DNA from: Bog-159 sp049511415
Lineage (GTDB): Bacteria; Acidobacteriota; Terriglobia; Bryobacterales; Bryobacteraceae
Assembly: GCA_049511415.1 (NCBI GenBank)
Contig: JBEKYC010000115.1
Span: forward strand, 1-11,563
Length of the DNA stretch: 11,563 bases
Direction of reading: 5' to 3'
Notes under the pieces: model-generated
Told to the model about the DNA's origin: nothing
Database searches by the model: none
The model's input: the letters and a program-made list of their open reading frames with translations, nothing else
Shown here: positions 1 through 7,377 of the stretch, one piece after another
Layout: each line of letters opens with the position of its first letter
Position numbering within the stretch: position 1 is the stretch's first letter
Made by a program: the position numbers and the translations under genes

Positions 1-2493
1 CCCAAATAACAGGCTGCCCAGCGCGCTCGACAACACTCGCGACCCTGCCATTCCCAACGCCAGACCTATAGAGGCCAATCCAAGCGTCCGCAGCACGATG
101 CGGCGTTGCAGGTCGGCGGCGGACGCTCCCAGCGCCATCCGAATTCCAATTTCCTGCACGCGTTGACTGAACGAAAACGAAATCACGGCGTAGATCCCCA
201 GCGAAGCCAGGATCAAGGCGAAAGCCGCGAATCCGGCCAGTAACATCACCAGGAACCGCCGCGGTGAAACCGCTTGGTCCACTAGGTCCTGGAAAGTCAC
301 AAACTCGCGGACCGGCAAATTCGGGTCAATCGGTTGCAGCGCCGCTCGAATCCCTGCCGCCAGACGGTCCGGTGGAAGCGCGGTTCGCACCACCAGTTGC
401 ATGGCCGCGTAGTCCCCCGTTTGCCGCATCGGCAGATACATTTCCGGTCCGCCCGCGTTCTCCAGAGCTTCGTGACGGACGTCGGCGACTAGGCCTACGA
501 CCTGCCGCCCCCCGTCCGTGGTGACCGCCTGTCCGACTGGGTTCTGGCCCGGCCACAACGTCCGCGCCAGCGTCTCATTCACCACCGCGACGCGTGCGCT
601 GGATGCACGATCCCTCTCCGTAAATGACCTACCCGACCGCAACGGAATTCCTGCCGCCTCGAAATACCCGTCGCTCACCACGCGAATGAATGGCTCTGGC
701 GGCGGATGGCTCTTCCCGTAAACCTGTCCTACCGCGGACACAGCCCACGACCGGTCGTCGCGCAGCGGCAGGACGTCGGTTAGTCCGGCCGCCACAATAC
801 CAGGCACCGAGCGGGCGCGGTTCAGCGCATCGTCGATAAAAGAGTTCTGCTGCGCGAAGCTCGATATACGGAAACTCGGGTCAATCCGCAGCGCGGCCGC
901 CCGCTCCGGCTGAAATCCCAGATTGACGTCGAGGACGCGGAGAAAGCTCCGGATCGGCAGCCCCGCGCCGACCAGCAGCATGCAGGCGAAGGCGAGTTCG
1001 GAAACCACCAGTCCATCGCGAACCCAGGCATGCGGCCGGGCGCCGCTCGATCCGCGGCTGGCATCTTGCAGCCCCTCCCGAAGGGAGACTGCCGCGACCC
1101 GTAGTGCCGGCAGCAGGCCAAAGCTCACGCCGCAAGCCACCGCCGCCAGCAAGGTGAACAGGAGCGCCCATCCATCGATCCGGACGCTTTCGAGCAAAGG
1201 AAGGTTGAATGCGCGCAGATGCGCCAGTTCGCGCGTGCCGGCCACTGCCAGAATCAGTCCCAACATAGCGCCGCAGCAGGCCAGCGCCACGCTCTCCGTA
1301 AGCATCTGCCGTAAGAGTCGCGAACGGCCCGCTCCTAGCGCTGCCCGCATCGCCATTTCCTTTTGCCGCGTGCCTAACCGCGCCAATTGCAGATTCGAAA
1401 GATTCGCGCATACAATCAACATCACTACGCCGACCGCGCAGGCCAGCACGAACAGGGCCGGAATCACCGGCCGGCTCACGTGCTGCTCCAGCGGGGCTAG
1501 CCTCGGGACGATCGGGCTCCGTTCCGGATACTGGCTCGTGAGTTGTTTCCCCAGCAGGGTGAACTCAGCCTGTGCGCTCCGCACCGTCGCGCCGGGCTTC
1601 AGTCTTCCGACGATCTTCATCGTGTTCCCCGTGGGTTTTGTCTTGTCCGCCAGCGGCCAGGGAATAAAACTATCGACCCGCGTGCCGGGAGCAAAGACGC
1701 TCCCGAAATCGAACGATGCAGGGAGCACGCCCACCACCGTCACCGGATGGTTGTTCAATGTCAGCTTCCGTCCCACCATGTTGGGATCGGCGGCGAACCG
1801 CCGACGCCAAAAGTTGTAGCTCAGCAGGGCGGCGGGCGGCGCGGAGTATTTCCCCTGGCATTCCTCCGCGGTGAACGATCTTCCGATTGCGGGCGCCACA
1901 CCAAGCAAGGTGAAGACGTTCCCGGTCACGGGAACGCTTGTGATACGCTCAGGTTCGCCCATTCCCGTCAGTTCGCTATCGCCCGCGCGGTAATACGAAT
2001 CCCAACCCGCCATATCGGAAAACGATCGGTTCAACTTCCGGAGGTCCGCATAGTGTTCGGTTTGGGAAGAGGTCGCGTCGTTTTCGTTGGTGATGTAGAC
2101 TAGCCGTCCCGGATCGCGAAACGGGAGCGGGCGTAGCAGCAGCGCATTCACCACGCTGAAGACTGTGGAGCTGGCGCCGATGCCCAGGCCGGCGATGAGA
2201 ACCGTAAATGCCGTAAATCCCGCGTCCCGCCGCATGCCGCGAAACGCGTAACGTAAATCCTGCGCCAGGTCCCCCATCCAGCGCGCGATCCAGGTGGCAC
2301 GTGCTTCTTCCGATTTTTGCGTCATATTGCCAAACTTTCTGTGCGCCGCGGCACGCGCATCCGCCTCGCACATGCCTTGCGCGGCGAACTCCTCGGTGAT
2401 GGACTCCCTATGGAATTCCATCTCTTCCCGCAGCCGGCGTTGTCTTCCACCGCGATCCACCCAATACCGTAAACGGCGTCGAAAACGTTTCAT
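1..2493 (-). CDS. ADOP-family ABC transporter permease (MacB/FtsX-like), C-terminus cut by window edge
   Basis: This frame is open from the ATG at 2493 to the left edge (831 codons) with no stop; I checked it in sections across its length. Residues 1-55 form the charged N-terminal prefix typical of acidobacterial duplicated orphan permeases (ADOP), starting MKRFRRRLRYW and ending near RKFGN. TM1 follows at about 93-118, then a MacB-type periplasmic domain, a block of membrane helices from about 344 (with the FtsX-like phrase RQKEMAMRAALGA), a second MacB-like half with a helix near 497-512, and a last FtsX block from about 742 (VQEIGIRMALGAS). Perhaps 40-60 residues are missing. An SD-like GGAG lies 2 nt before the ATG, and the gene starts 12 nt after the PadR stop, so the two are probably co-transcribed. 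No ATPase gene is nearby, as usual for ADOP. Export of a small molecule or peptide is inferred from MacB relatives; the substrate is unknown. Confidence 0.93.
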   Translation of the reverse strand, partial: MKRFRRRLRYWVDRGGRQRRLREEMEFHRESITEEFAAQGMCEADARAAAHRKFGNMTQKSEEARATWIARWMGDLAQDLRYAFRGMRRDAGFTAFTVLIAGLGIGASSTVFSVVNALLLRPLPFRDPGRLVYITNENDATSSQTEHYADLRKLNRSFSDMAGWDSYYRAGDSELTGMGEPERITSVPVTGNVFTLLGVAPAIGRSFTAEECQGKYSAPPAALLSYNFWRRRFAADPNMVGRKLTLNNHPVTVVGVLPASFDFGSVFAPGTRVDSFIPWPLADKTKPTGNTMKIVGRLKPGATVRSAQAEFTLLGKQLTSQYPERSPIVPRLAPLEQHVSRPVIPALFVLACAVGVVMLIVCANLSNLQLARLGTRQKEMAMRAALGAGRSRLLRQMLTESVALACCGAMLGLILAVAGTRELAHLRAFNLPLLESVRIDGWALLFTLLAAVACGVSFGLLPALRVAAVSLREGLQDASRGSSGARPHAWVRDGLVVSELAFACMLLVGAGLPIRSFLRVLDVNLGFQPERAAALRIDPSFRISSFAQQNSFIDDALNRARSVPGIVAAGLTDVLPLRDDRSWAVSAVGQVYGKSHPPPEPFIRVVSDGYFEAAGIPLRSGRSFTERDRASSARVAVVNETLARTLWPGQNPVGQAVTTDGGRQVVGLVADVRHEALENAGGPEMYLPMRQTGDYAAMQLVVRTALPPDRLAAGIRAALQPIDPNLPVREFVTFQDLVDQAVSPRRFLVMLLAGFAAFALILASLGIYAVISFSFSQRVQEIGIRMALGASAADLQRRIVLRTLGLASIGLALGMAGSRVLSSALGSLLFG

Positions 2494-2505
2494 TTCTCCG
2501 TTGAC

Positions 2506-2844
2506 CTAAGCAAACCCCATAATGCGGGCCACCGCGCCGGTGACCTGGCGGTAACGGACCGACTCCGCGGCGAGGTGTTTGCGGCCGTCGGGAGTCAGCT
2601 TATAGAAACGAGCGCGCCGGTTGTTGGGCGAGAGGCCCCACTCGCCATCGATCCATCCATTTAGCTCAAGCCGCTGCAGAGCCGGGTAAAGCGAGCCTTC
2701 TTCGACGCGCAGCAGATCGCCGGACAGTTGCTGGATCAGTTGCGCGATGGCATACCCATGCGAATGCCCCCGCACCAATATCTTGAGGACCAGCATGTCC
2801 AGCGTGCCAGGCAAGAGGTCGGCCTTCGGTTTCTCGGCTCCCAT
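2506..2844 (-). CDS. PadR-family transcriptional regulator (acidobacterial ADOP-linked type)
   Basis: The product has 112 residues and is a single winged-helix domain with a C-terminal helix. The family hallmarks are visible: LLPGTLDMLVLKIL near the N-terminus, HGYAIAQ in helix 2, EEGSLYPALQRLE in the recognition helix, then W..GEWG..NNRRARFYKLT in the wing, and a last helix ending at residue 112. Length and start agree with the acidobacterial PadR subfamily (TIGR03433-like) that precedes ADOP permeases. It probably represses its own operon, including the permease 12 nt downstream, until an effector, often a toxic hydrophobic compound in PadR relatives, is bound. No Shine-Dalgarno sequence precedes the ATG; instead a TATAAT ends 10 nt upstream, which suggests leaderless translation. 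Confidence 0.93.
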   Translation of the reverse strand: MGAEKPKADLLPGTLDMLVLKILVRGHSHGYAIAQLIQQLSGDLLRVEEGSLYPALQRLELNGWIDGEWGLSPNNRRARFYKLTPDGRKHLAAESVRYRQVTGAVARIMGFA

Positions 2845-2854
2845 AGACGGTCTG

Positions 2855-2881
2855 ATTATAGGACGACGAAGTTTCTCGTCC
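2855..2881 (-). promoter_or_regulatory. Promoter and candidate operator of the padR-ADOP operon
   Basis: On the minus strand a perfect -10 box TATAAT (2855-2860) ends 10 nt before the PadR ATG. Immediately upstream and touching it is the inverted repeat GGACGA-N9-TCGTCC (2861-2881), which covers the spacer and the place where a -35 would sit. No good -35 match is seen at 16-18 nt. An inverted repeat here would let a dimeric PadR protein block RNA polymerase, so autoregulation is likely. The sequence is seen directly; the binding is inferred. Confidence 0.55.
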
Positions 2882-2976
2882 GGTTAGGCGGAAATGGACA
2901 GTTCCTTTTAATCAGGCAGCCTTTAGGAGCGTATCACGAGCCGATGTTCACGATGGGTGCTGCGGTCGCGGGCCGC

Positions 2977-2999
2977 CGCATCGGTCAGTGGCCGATGCG
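2977..2999 (-). terminator. Hairpin downstream of the NHL-repeat gene, possible terminator without a U tract
   Basis: A perfect 8-bp stem (CGCATCGG / CCGATGCG) with a 7-nt loop begins 36 nt past the NHL-protein stop and lies before the PadR promoter. No T run follows on the minus strand, so it is not a classical intrinsic terminator. It could end or protect the 3' end of the NHL mRNA. The remainder of the 2845-3035 spacer shows no gene. Confidence 0.4.
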
Positions 3000-3035
3000 C
3001 GCGGCGTGACGGTAATGTCGAGGTTGCATCGCCCG

Positions 3036-6000
3036 TTACTGCACCGGAATCGTAACAGGCGCGCTATTGCGGTCCCCTTGCGACAGCACCAGCGGTGCCT
3101 GCGGATTCGGCGTGATTCCGTTTGGCACGGTGGCGTTCACCTGGTACAGCCCGGTAAATCCCGGGCTGGGACCGGCAAAGAACACCGGGGCATTGACGCC
3201 GCCAATGGTCACCGTGACAGTATCGATGGCCTTCGCCAGCGGCGAAGCCGGCGCCGGAAATCCCGCCACCGCGCGCGGCGTCACGTCCCCCAATCCCGCA
3301 CAGTAGATGACCAGCGCATCCCCGGCGGTGGCCGAGTTGCCGCCGCCCGCTTCCACCTCCGACCCGTCGGCATGCGCGATCACCACGATCCCGACGCCCT
3401 GTCCGTTGGCCGACTGCGTGAACACGCCCGGCTGGGACGAAACCATGCTGACGGGTTGCGGCGCCGAGAGGGCGTTGTTGCGGGTCACCAGTACAGGCAG
3501 ACTGGTATTTACCACCAGATCGAAAGGCAGCATGGCGTTAATCTGGCCGGCGGTCACCGCGAGAAGGGGAACCGCCTCGCCGCCGATGGTGACCGAGGTT
3601 CCGCCGAGTTCGGCGGGCAGCGGGAAGCCGACCGCCTGCAGCAGGGTGCTCGAGTCCGTGAAATTCGTCCCGAAGATGGCGACGATGGTTCCCGGCGCGA
3701 CCGGTGTGGACAAGCTATAGCTGGCGGCGTTCAACACGCCACCCGCCGCCACTGCCGGCGGATCTTCGCCCGGCGTAGCCACCGTCAATCGCACCGTGAC
3801 GAACTGGACCGGGCTCGCGGCATTCGGCGAAGTGATCTGCACCAGCCCGTAATAATCGCCGGCAGCCAGGCTGGACGGGTTCGCGGTGACCGTCAGCGTG
3901 GCGCCCGTTTGCCCGGCCAGGACCGATCCCGTCGAGGGCGAAACCGACAGCCATGCTCCGCCTGAAGTGGTGCTGACCGAAGAGGCCCAGTTCAGCGTAC
4001 CCTGACCGCTATTGGAAAGCGCAAATGTCTGCGTCGTAGATGTCGAGCCGGTGGCCGCCAGCGAGAACGTCACGTAGGTGGACGAAAAGGCCATTACGGG
4101 GCTGACCGCGGGTTGCACCTGGCGGACGCGGCGGTTGCCGCTGTCCGAGATGTACAAGTTGCTCCCGGAATCCGCCGCCAGACCGGATGCCCCCGTAAGC
4201 GATGCCGCCGTCGCGGGCCCGCCATCGCCGGAAAAGCCGTACAGTCCGCTGCCCGCATAAGGGCCGATGATGCCGGCGGGCGTGACCATACGCACAAAGC
4301 CAATAAATCCGATGTACAGGTTCCCGGCCGGATCCAGGGTGACCGACCACGGAGGGTCCAGGCCCGCCGCGGTGGCCTGACCGCCGTCGCCGGAGGCGCT
4401 GGTTTGGCCGTTGCCCGCTATTGTGTTGATGGTGGCCCCGGCCGGATCTACCTTCCTCACCCGGTTGTTGTTTTGGTCCGCGATATACAGGCTGCCATCG
4501 GAACCGGCCGCCAGGGTGATGGAACTGCCGAACAGAGCTTGCAGAGGCGAGCCGCCGTCTCCGCCGAATCCGACCGTCGCGCCGCCACCGGCCCAAGTGG
4601 CGATCTTGCCGTCCGTGGTCACCCGGCGTACGGCTTGGGCCTGAGGGGACGTGTTGCTCTGCACCGCGTCGGTGAAGTAGACGTTGCCCGACCCATCCAC
4701 TGCCACGCTCTCCGGGTAGTAAAGGGTTGCCGCCGTAGCCAGGCCGCCGTCTCCACCGGTTCCCGTCCCCGCATAGCAGCAATTACCGGTGCCGGCGAAT
4801 GCGGTCATGATTCCGGTCGCAGCATCCACGCGGCGGATTGCATTATTGCCGGCGTCCGCGATGTAAACGTTTCCGGCGGAGTCGACCGCCACGCCGTTGG
4901 GTGTGTTCAGGGCCGCCAGGTTGGCCGGGCCGTTATCGCCTCCGCCGCCTGCCTGGCCGGTTCCGGCCAGGGTGGTGATGGTGCCCGACGGAGTCACCTT
5001 GCGCACCCGTTGCTCCAGGCGATCGGCGATGTACAGATTGCCCGAGGAGTCCACCGCCACAGCCCAGGGTTCCACGCTCGCCTGCGTGGATGGTCCACCG
5101 TCGCCATTGGATGTCGTGGTTCCGGCGAACGTGGCGATGGCGCCGCCGGGAACAAAACGGCGCATGCGGTTATTGAATTCGTCGGCCACGTAGACGTTGC
5201 CGGAGGCGTCCAAAGCGACGCCAGCCGGAGTGCTGAATGTAGCGGCGGTGGCCGCGTCGCCGTCGCCACTGAAGCCGTTCGCGCCGGTTCCGGCAATCGT
5301 GGTGATGATGCCGCTCACGTTGACGTACCGGATGCGCTGGTTTCCCGAGTCGGCGATATACAGGTTTCCGGAAGAATCCACGGCCACGCCTTGGGGACCC
5401 CCGAGCATCGCCTTGGTGGCCTGACCATTGTCGCCGCTGTATCCGGGCTTACCCGTCCCGGCCACCGTGCTGATGATCCCGCCGGAGATGCGGCGGATTA
5501 CCCAGTCGTTTTCATCGGCGATATACAAGTTGCCGGATGCATCGATGGCGATGCCCGTGGGAAGCGTGAAGGTGGCGTTGGTAGCCGGTCCACCATCGCC
5601 GCTCAAACCGATCGTGTTGCTGCCGGCGATGGTGGTGATGATCCCGGTGCTGGCGGCGACCATGCGAATGCGCTGGTTACCCCTGTCCGCGATATAGAGG
5701 TTGCCGGACTTGTCCACTGCGATCCCGGTTGGGTTGGTGAGCAGGGCTTGCGTAGCGGGCCCTCCGTCTCCCGCAAAACCAGACTGGCCCTGGCCGCCGG
5801 CGACCGTCGTGATAATCCCGTCGGGAGCCACCTTCCGGACGTTACTGTTGTACGAGTCTACGATATAGAGATCGCCCGCCGAATCGAAGGCCAAACCCGC
5901 CGGATACAACAACGAAGCGCCGATAGCCAATCCGCCGTCGCCGCCGCCAGTGGCCAGGCCGTCCCCGGCGAAGATGGTAATGATGCCGGTGCCCGCCGCG

Positions 6001-6218
6001 ACTTTGAGAACCATGGACAGGCCGCTGGCGGAAATGTAAACGTTCCCCTGAGCGTCGACGGCGCTGTTGTTCGGTCCCACCAGTTGGGCGGCGGTTGCGG
6101 GTTGGCCGGACCCCGCAAACAAGGCGTCGTTCCCGGCGTAGGTATTGATGGTGCCCTGGGCTACCATGGCGCCGGAAAAAACGAGGACGGATGGCAGTAA
6201 CTTAAATAAAATTTCCAT
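3036..6218 (-). CDS. Secreted NHL-repeat beta-propeller protein with BACON/Ig-like segment and TIGR03437-like C-terminal domain
   Basis: The product has 1060 residues. I start at 6218 (MEILFKLLPSV) rather than the in-frame ATG at 6239 because the shorter form begins directly with a signal peptide (hydrophobic core about 5-20, ending near AMVAQ) and has GGAG 5 nt upstream. Residues about 45-701 hold 12 NHL repeats of 50-60 residues, each with a core like A.D..GNLYIAD..N..IR.V and linkers such as FSGDGGPAT. Residues about 703-815 resemble a BACON or Ig-like segment (TFALSNSGQGTLNW...WLSVSPSTGSV). Residues about 820-1060 match the Solibacter C-terminal domain (GGVLNAASYS, IFGTNF, GQINAMLPF, VYCAGLGDV-like, YQVNATVP). 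It is probably extracellular or envelope-bound, with propellers for binding protein or carbohydrate. No catalytic motif is seen and the function is unknown. It is transcribed alone. Confidence 0.92.
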   Translation of the reverse strand: MEILFKLLPSVLVFSGAMVAQGTINTYAGNDALFAGSGQPATAAQLVGPNNSAVDAQGNVYISASGLSMVLKVAAGTGIITIFAGDGLATGGGDGGLAIGASLLYPAGLAFDSAGDLYIVDSYNSNVRKVAPDGIITTVAGGQGQSGFAGDGGPATQALLTNPTGIAVDKSGNLYIADRGNQRIRMVAASTGIITTIAGSNTIGLSGDGGPATNATFTLPTGIAIDASGNLYIADENDWVIRRISGGIISTVAGTGKPGYSGDNGQATKAMLGGPQGVAVDSSGNLYIADSGNQRIRYVNVSGIITTIAGTGANGFSGDGDAATAATFSTPAGVALDASGNVYVADEFNNRMRRFVPGGAIATFAGTTTSNGDGGPSTQASVEPWAVAVDSSGNLYIADRLEQRVRKVTPSGTITTLAGTGQAGGGGDNGPANLAALNTPNGVAVDSAGNVYIADAGNNAIRRVDAATGIMTAFAGTGNCCYAGTGTGGDGGLATAATLYYPESVAVDGSGNVYFTDAVQSNTSPQAQAVRRVTTDGKIATWAGGGATVGFGGDGGSPLQALFGSSITLAAGSDGSLYIADQNNNRVRKVDPAGATINTIAGNGQTSASGDGGQATAAGLDPPWSVTLDPAGNLYIGFIGFVRMVTPAGIIGPYAGSGLYGFSGDGGPATAASLTGASGLAADSGSNLYISDSGNRRVRQVQPAVSPVMAFSSTYVTFSLAATGSTSTTQTFALSNSGQGTLNWASSVSTTSGGAWLSVSPSTGSVLAGQTGATLTVTANPSSLAAGDYYGLVQITSPNAASPVQFVTVRLTVATPGEDPPAVAAGGVLNAASYSLSTPVAPGTIVAIFGTNFTDSSTLLQAVGFPLPAELGGTSVTIGGEAVPLLAVTAGQINAMLPFDLVVNTSLPVLVTRNNALSAPQPVSMVSSQPGVFTQSANGQGVGIVVIAHADGSEVEAGGGNSATAGDALVIYCAGLGDVTPRAVAGFPAPASPLAKAIDTVTVTIGGVNAPVFFAGPSPGFTGLYQVNATVPNGITPNPQAPLVLSQGDRNSAPVTIPVQ
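4115..6086 (-). repeat. Array of 12 NHL-repeat coding units
   Basis: Twelve tandem units of roughly 160-180 bp lie inside the NHL gene. Each encodes a variant of GNLYIAD followed by N..IR.V and a Gly-Asp-rich linker. Units 3, 5 and 7 are very close in protein sequence at the core, while units 9, 11 and 12 are the most divergent (unit 9 has a longer insertion, unit 11 lost the IAD core). Twelve units could form two six-bladed propellers, which is an inference. The repeats are coding and are not a CRISPR. Confidence 0.85.
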
Positions 6219-6227
6219 GCGGTCTCC

Positions 6228-6257
6228 ATTGTAGTGCATACGGCAGGCGGGTATGCA
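6228..6257 (-). promoter_or_regulatory. Candidate promoter and operator of the NHL-protein gene
   Basis: On the minus strand TACAAT (6228-6233, 5/6 to TATAAT) ends 9 nt before the chosen ATG at 6218. One base further upstream lies a perfect 7-bp inverted repeat TGCATAC-N9-GTATGCA (6235-6257) across the spacer. TTGCAT, which overlaps the far arm, is a poor -35 at 19 nt. If this -10 is used, the mRNA would start almost at the ATG and exclude the GGAG at 6224-6227, so either the promoter or the SD is fortuitous. Confidence 0.4.
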
Positions 6258-6442
6258 AGCGGAAGTTACGGAACTACTCCGTCACCCTCGTCTCCTCGAC
6301 TGCATTGTTGCTCGCGGCTGAGTCGAATCCGCAACCGAGATACGAGCCGTCCTTGTTTAAGTGTTGGTCGATGCGTGTTCGAAGAACAGCCAAGAAGTTC
6401 TCATTCATAACCATTCGAAGTGGCTCCAGCGTTTAGGCTGGT

Positions 6443-6658
6443 CTCTTGCCCTAATTCACCGTTTTTGTTTTGGTAAACGGCGCTTAGCGGAACCGAGGGC
6501 AAGAGCACACTGATCACGCTACGGTCGAACGACAAGCACGCTTGCGCCTCGCGTCGCGCGCTCGCGCGCAGGCAGTTCGGAAACGGCTTTCCGCCGCCCA
6601 TCCGTCCCGTTTAGGTCGCACGACGCGAAACGGGCGGCTGACTCCGGAATTAACCGCC
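6443..6658. other. Gene-free spacer rich in inverted repeats
   Basis: The 6240-6717 spacer shows no convincing coding frame, tRNA or mobile element, but part of it is dense in perfect inverted repeats. CTCTTGCCCT (6443-6452) pairs with AGGGCAAGAG (6496-6505) and encloses CCGTTT/AAACGG (6459-6464/6475-6480) and a CGC-TTA-GCG turn. Then come GCGCG-N4-CGCGC (6556-6569), CGGAAA-CGGC-TTTCCG (6578-6593), CCCGTTT-N15-AAACGGG (6606-6634), and GGCGG/CCGCC (6633-6658, overlapping the last). AAACGG occurs three times. The region could be a structured RNA, a set of terminators, or REP-like palindromes. No promoter is evident inside it, and the strand is unknown. Confidence 0.4.
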
Positions 6659-6693
6659 GGCCGTCATACTACGACGCGATACACTTAGCTAAC

Positions 6694-6723
6694 TTACCGA
6701 GGCAGGTGGCTGAGTCTTATAAT
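6694..6723 (+). promoter_or_regulatory. Candidate promoter of the OmpA-family gene
   Basis: A perfect TATAAT (6718-6723) ends 7 nt before the ATG at 6731. TTACCG at 6694-6699 is a weak -35 at 18 nt. Transcription would begin at or next to the ATG, and there is no Shine-Dalgarno sequence between, so the mRNA is probably leaderless. Confidence 0.5.
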
Positions 6724-6730
6724 TGCAGCC

Positions 6731-7287
6731 ATGCGCGCTCCACTTCTTTTTGTAATAGCTGCGGTCGCCGCGGCACAGGACTATCCGATCCAGCAACCCA
6801 AGGGGACCTGGCAAACACCAGGAGAAATTCAGCAGCCGAAAGGCCCGTGGCAAAAGCCCGGGGCGATTCAAATCCCCAAAGGGATTCAGGCTGTCCGGAC
6901 TCAGGATGAAAAGTGCCAGCGCCGGTTAATCGTGGGGCCGACGCCCTGTTCGAATTCAACAAAGCGACCCTCGCGCACGACGCGATCGAAACGCTAAACG
7001 CGCTGGGCCCAATCGTGCGCAAGGCTCGGAAGCATCCCATGACGGTGGAAGGCCACACGGACGGCATCGGATCGGCGGACTATAACATGGGACTGAGCGA
7101 GCGGCGCGCTGAAGCAGTGCGTGCTTGGTTGGCTGAGCAGCATTATGTCGACGCCGGGTCGCTGACGGCCAAAGCATTTGGGAAGACCCGGCCGGTCGCT
7201 CCCAACACGAACTCGGACGGTTCGGATAATCCAGAAGGCCGCCAAAAGAACCGCCGCGTCGAACTGGTTATCGATACCTGCCAATAG
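6731..7287 (+). CDS. Exported OmpA-family peptidoglycan-binding protein, split by a frameshift at 6934-6937
   Basis: Two frames together make one protein of about 185 residues. The first (ATG 6731) gives a signal peptide (MRAPLLFVIAAVAAAQ, cleavage near AAA/Q) and a 13-residue repeat region ending KCQRRLIVG. The second, from about 6937, continues ADALFEFNKATL and then the full OmpA C-terminal domain: GHTDGIGSADYNMGLSERRA, AFGKTRP and NRRVELVID, with the Asp and Arg that hold diaminopimelate in OmpA relatives. The expected join VGADALFEF is restored if the GGGG at 6934-6937 has one more G. As written, the first frame runs on to 6997 with no OmpA match. A GTG at 6913 with AGGA 6 nt upstream could start the domain alone, but that product would lack a signal peptide. 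Sequencing error, a real mutation or -1 slippage are all possible. The intact protein would link envelope and peptidoglycan. Confidence 0.8.
6791..6886 (+). repeat. 39-bp tandem repeat encoding a P-K-G-x-W-Q-x-P-G-x-I motif
   Basis: Two and a half copies of a 13-codon unit (6791-6829, 6830-6868, partial 6869-6886) encode QQPKGTWQTPGEI, QQPKGPWQKPGAI and QIPKGI. They sit between the signal peptide and the OmpA domain and probably form an extended periplasmic linker. The DNA copies have diverged at third positions while the residues are kept, which suggests selection on the protein. Confidence 0.7.
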
Positions 7288-7324
7288 TCTAAAGAGGATT
7301 TAGAACTTCATAGGAGCGATGAAG
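7288..7324 (+). terminator. Two consecutive small hairpins directly after the OmpA stop
   Basis: TCTAAA-GAGGA-TTTAGA (7288-7304) begins at the base after the stop codon, and CTTCAT-N7-ATGAAG (7306-7324) follows one base later. The stems are only 6 bp and AT-rich and no T run follows, so termination is uncertain. They may simply protect the 3' end of the mRNA. Confidence 0.3.
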
Positions 7325-7377
7325 GAGCCTTGTCGCGTCTGAACTTCAGGCAAAGGTGAGAACATCATGCACCTGTG

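Noticed and set aside
923..1819. 298-residue plus-strand frame opposite the ADOP permease
   Set aside because: The Arg/Ser/Thr-rich translation has no domain, and the minus strand here reads as a continuous permease.
4115..6086. Regularly spaced repeats that could be mistaken for CRISPR
   Set aside because: Period is about 165-180 bp, units are diverged, and they encode NHL blades in frame.
4113..6200. 695-residue open frame on the plus strand opposite the NHL gene
   Set aside because: It is antisense to a clear secreted repeat protein and owes its length to the same codons being repeated and to high GC; its translation shows no signal, domain or sensible composition of its own.
6318..6345. 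Short stretch resembling a tRNA T-arm (GTCGAATCC)
   Set aside because: No matching T-stem, anticodon arm or acceptor stem could be built around it.
6401..6601. 66-residue minus-strand ORF in the structured spacer
   Set aside because: No SD, no domain and the reading covers the inverted-repeat cluster; more likely chance.
7300..7368. 22-residue minus-strand ORF (MMFSPLPEVQ...) just after the antitoxin remnant, considered as the start of a RES toxin
   Set aside because: It stops after 22 codons and shows none of the RES N-terminal pattern; it also overlaps the hairpins after OmpA.
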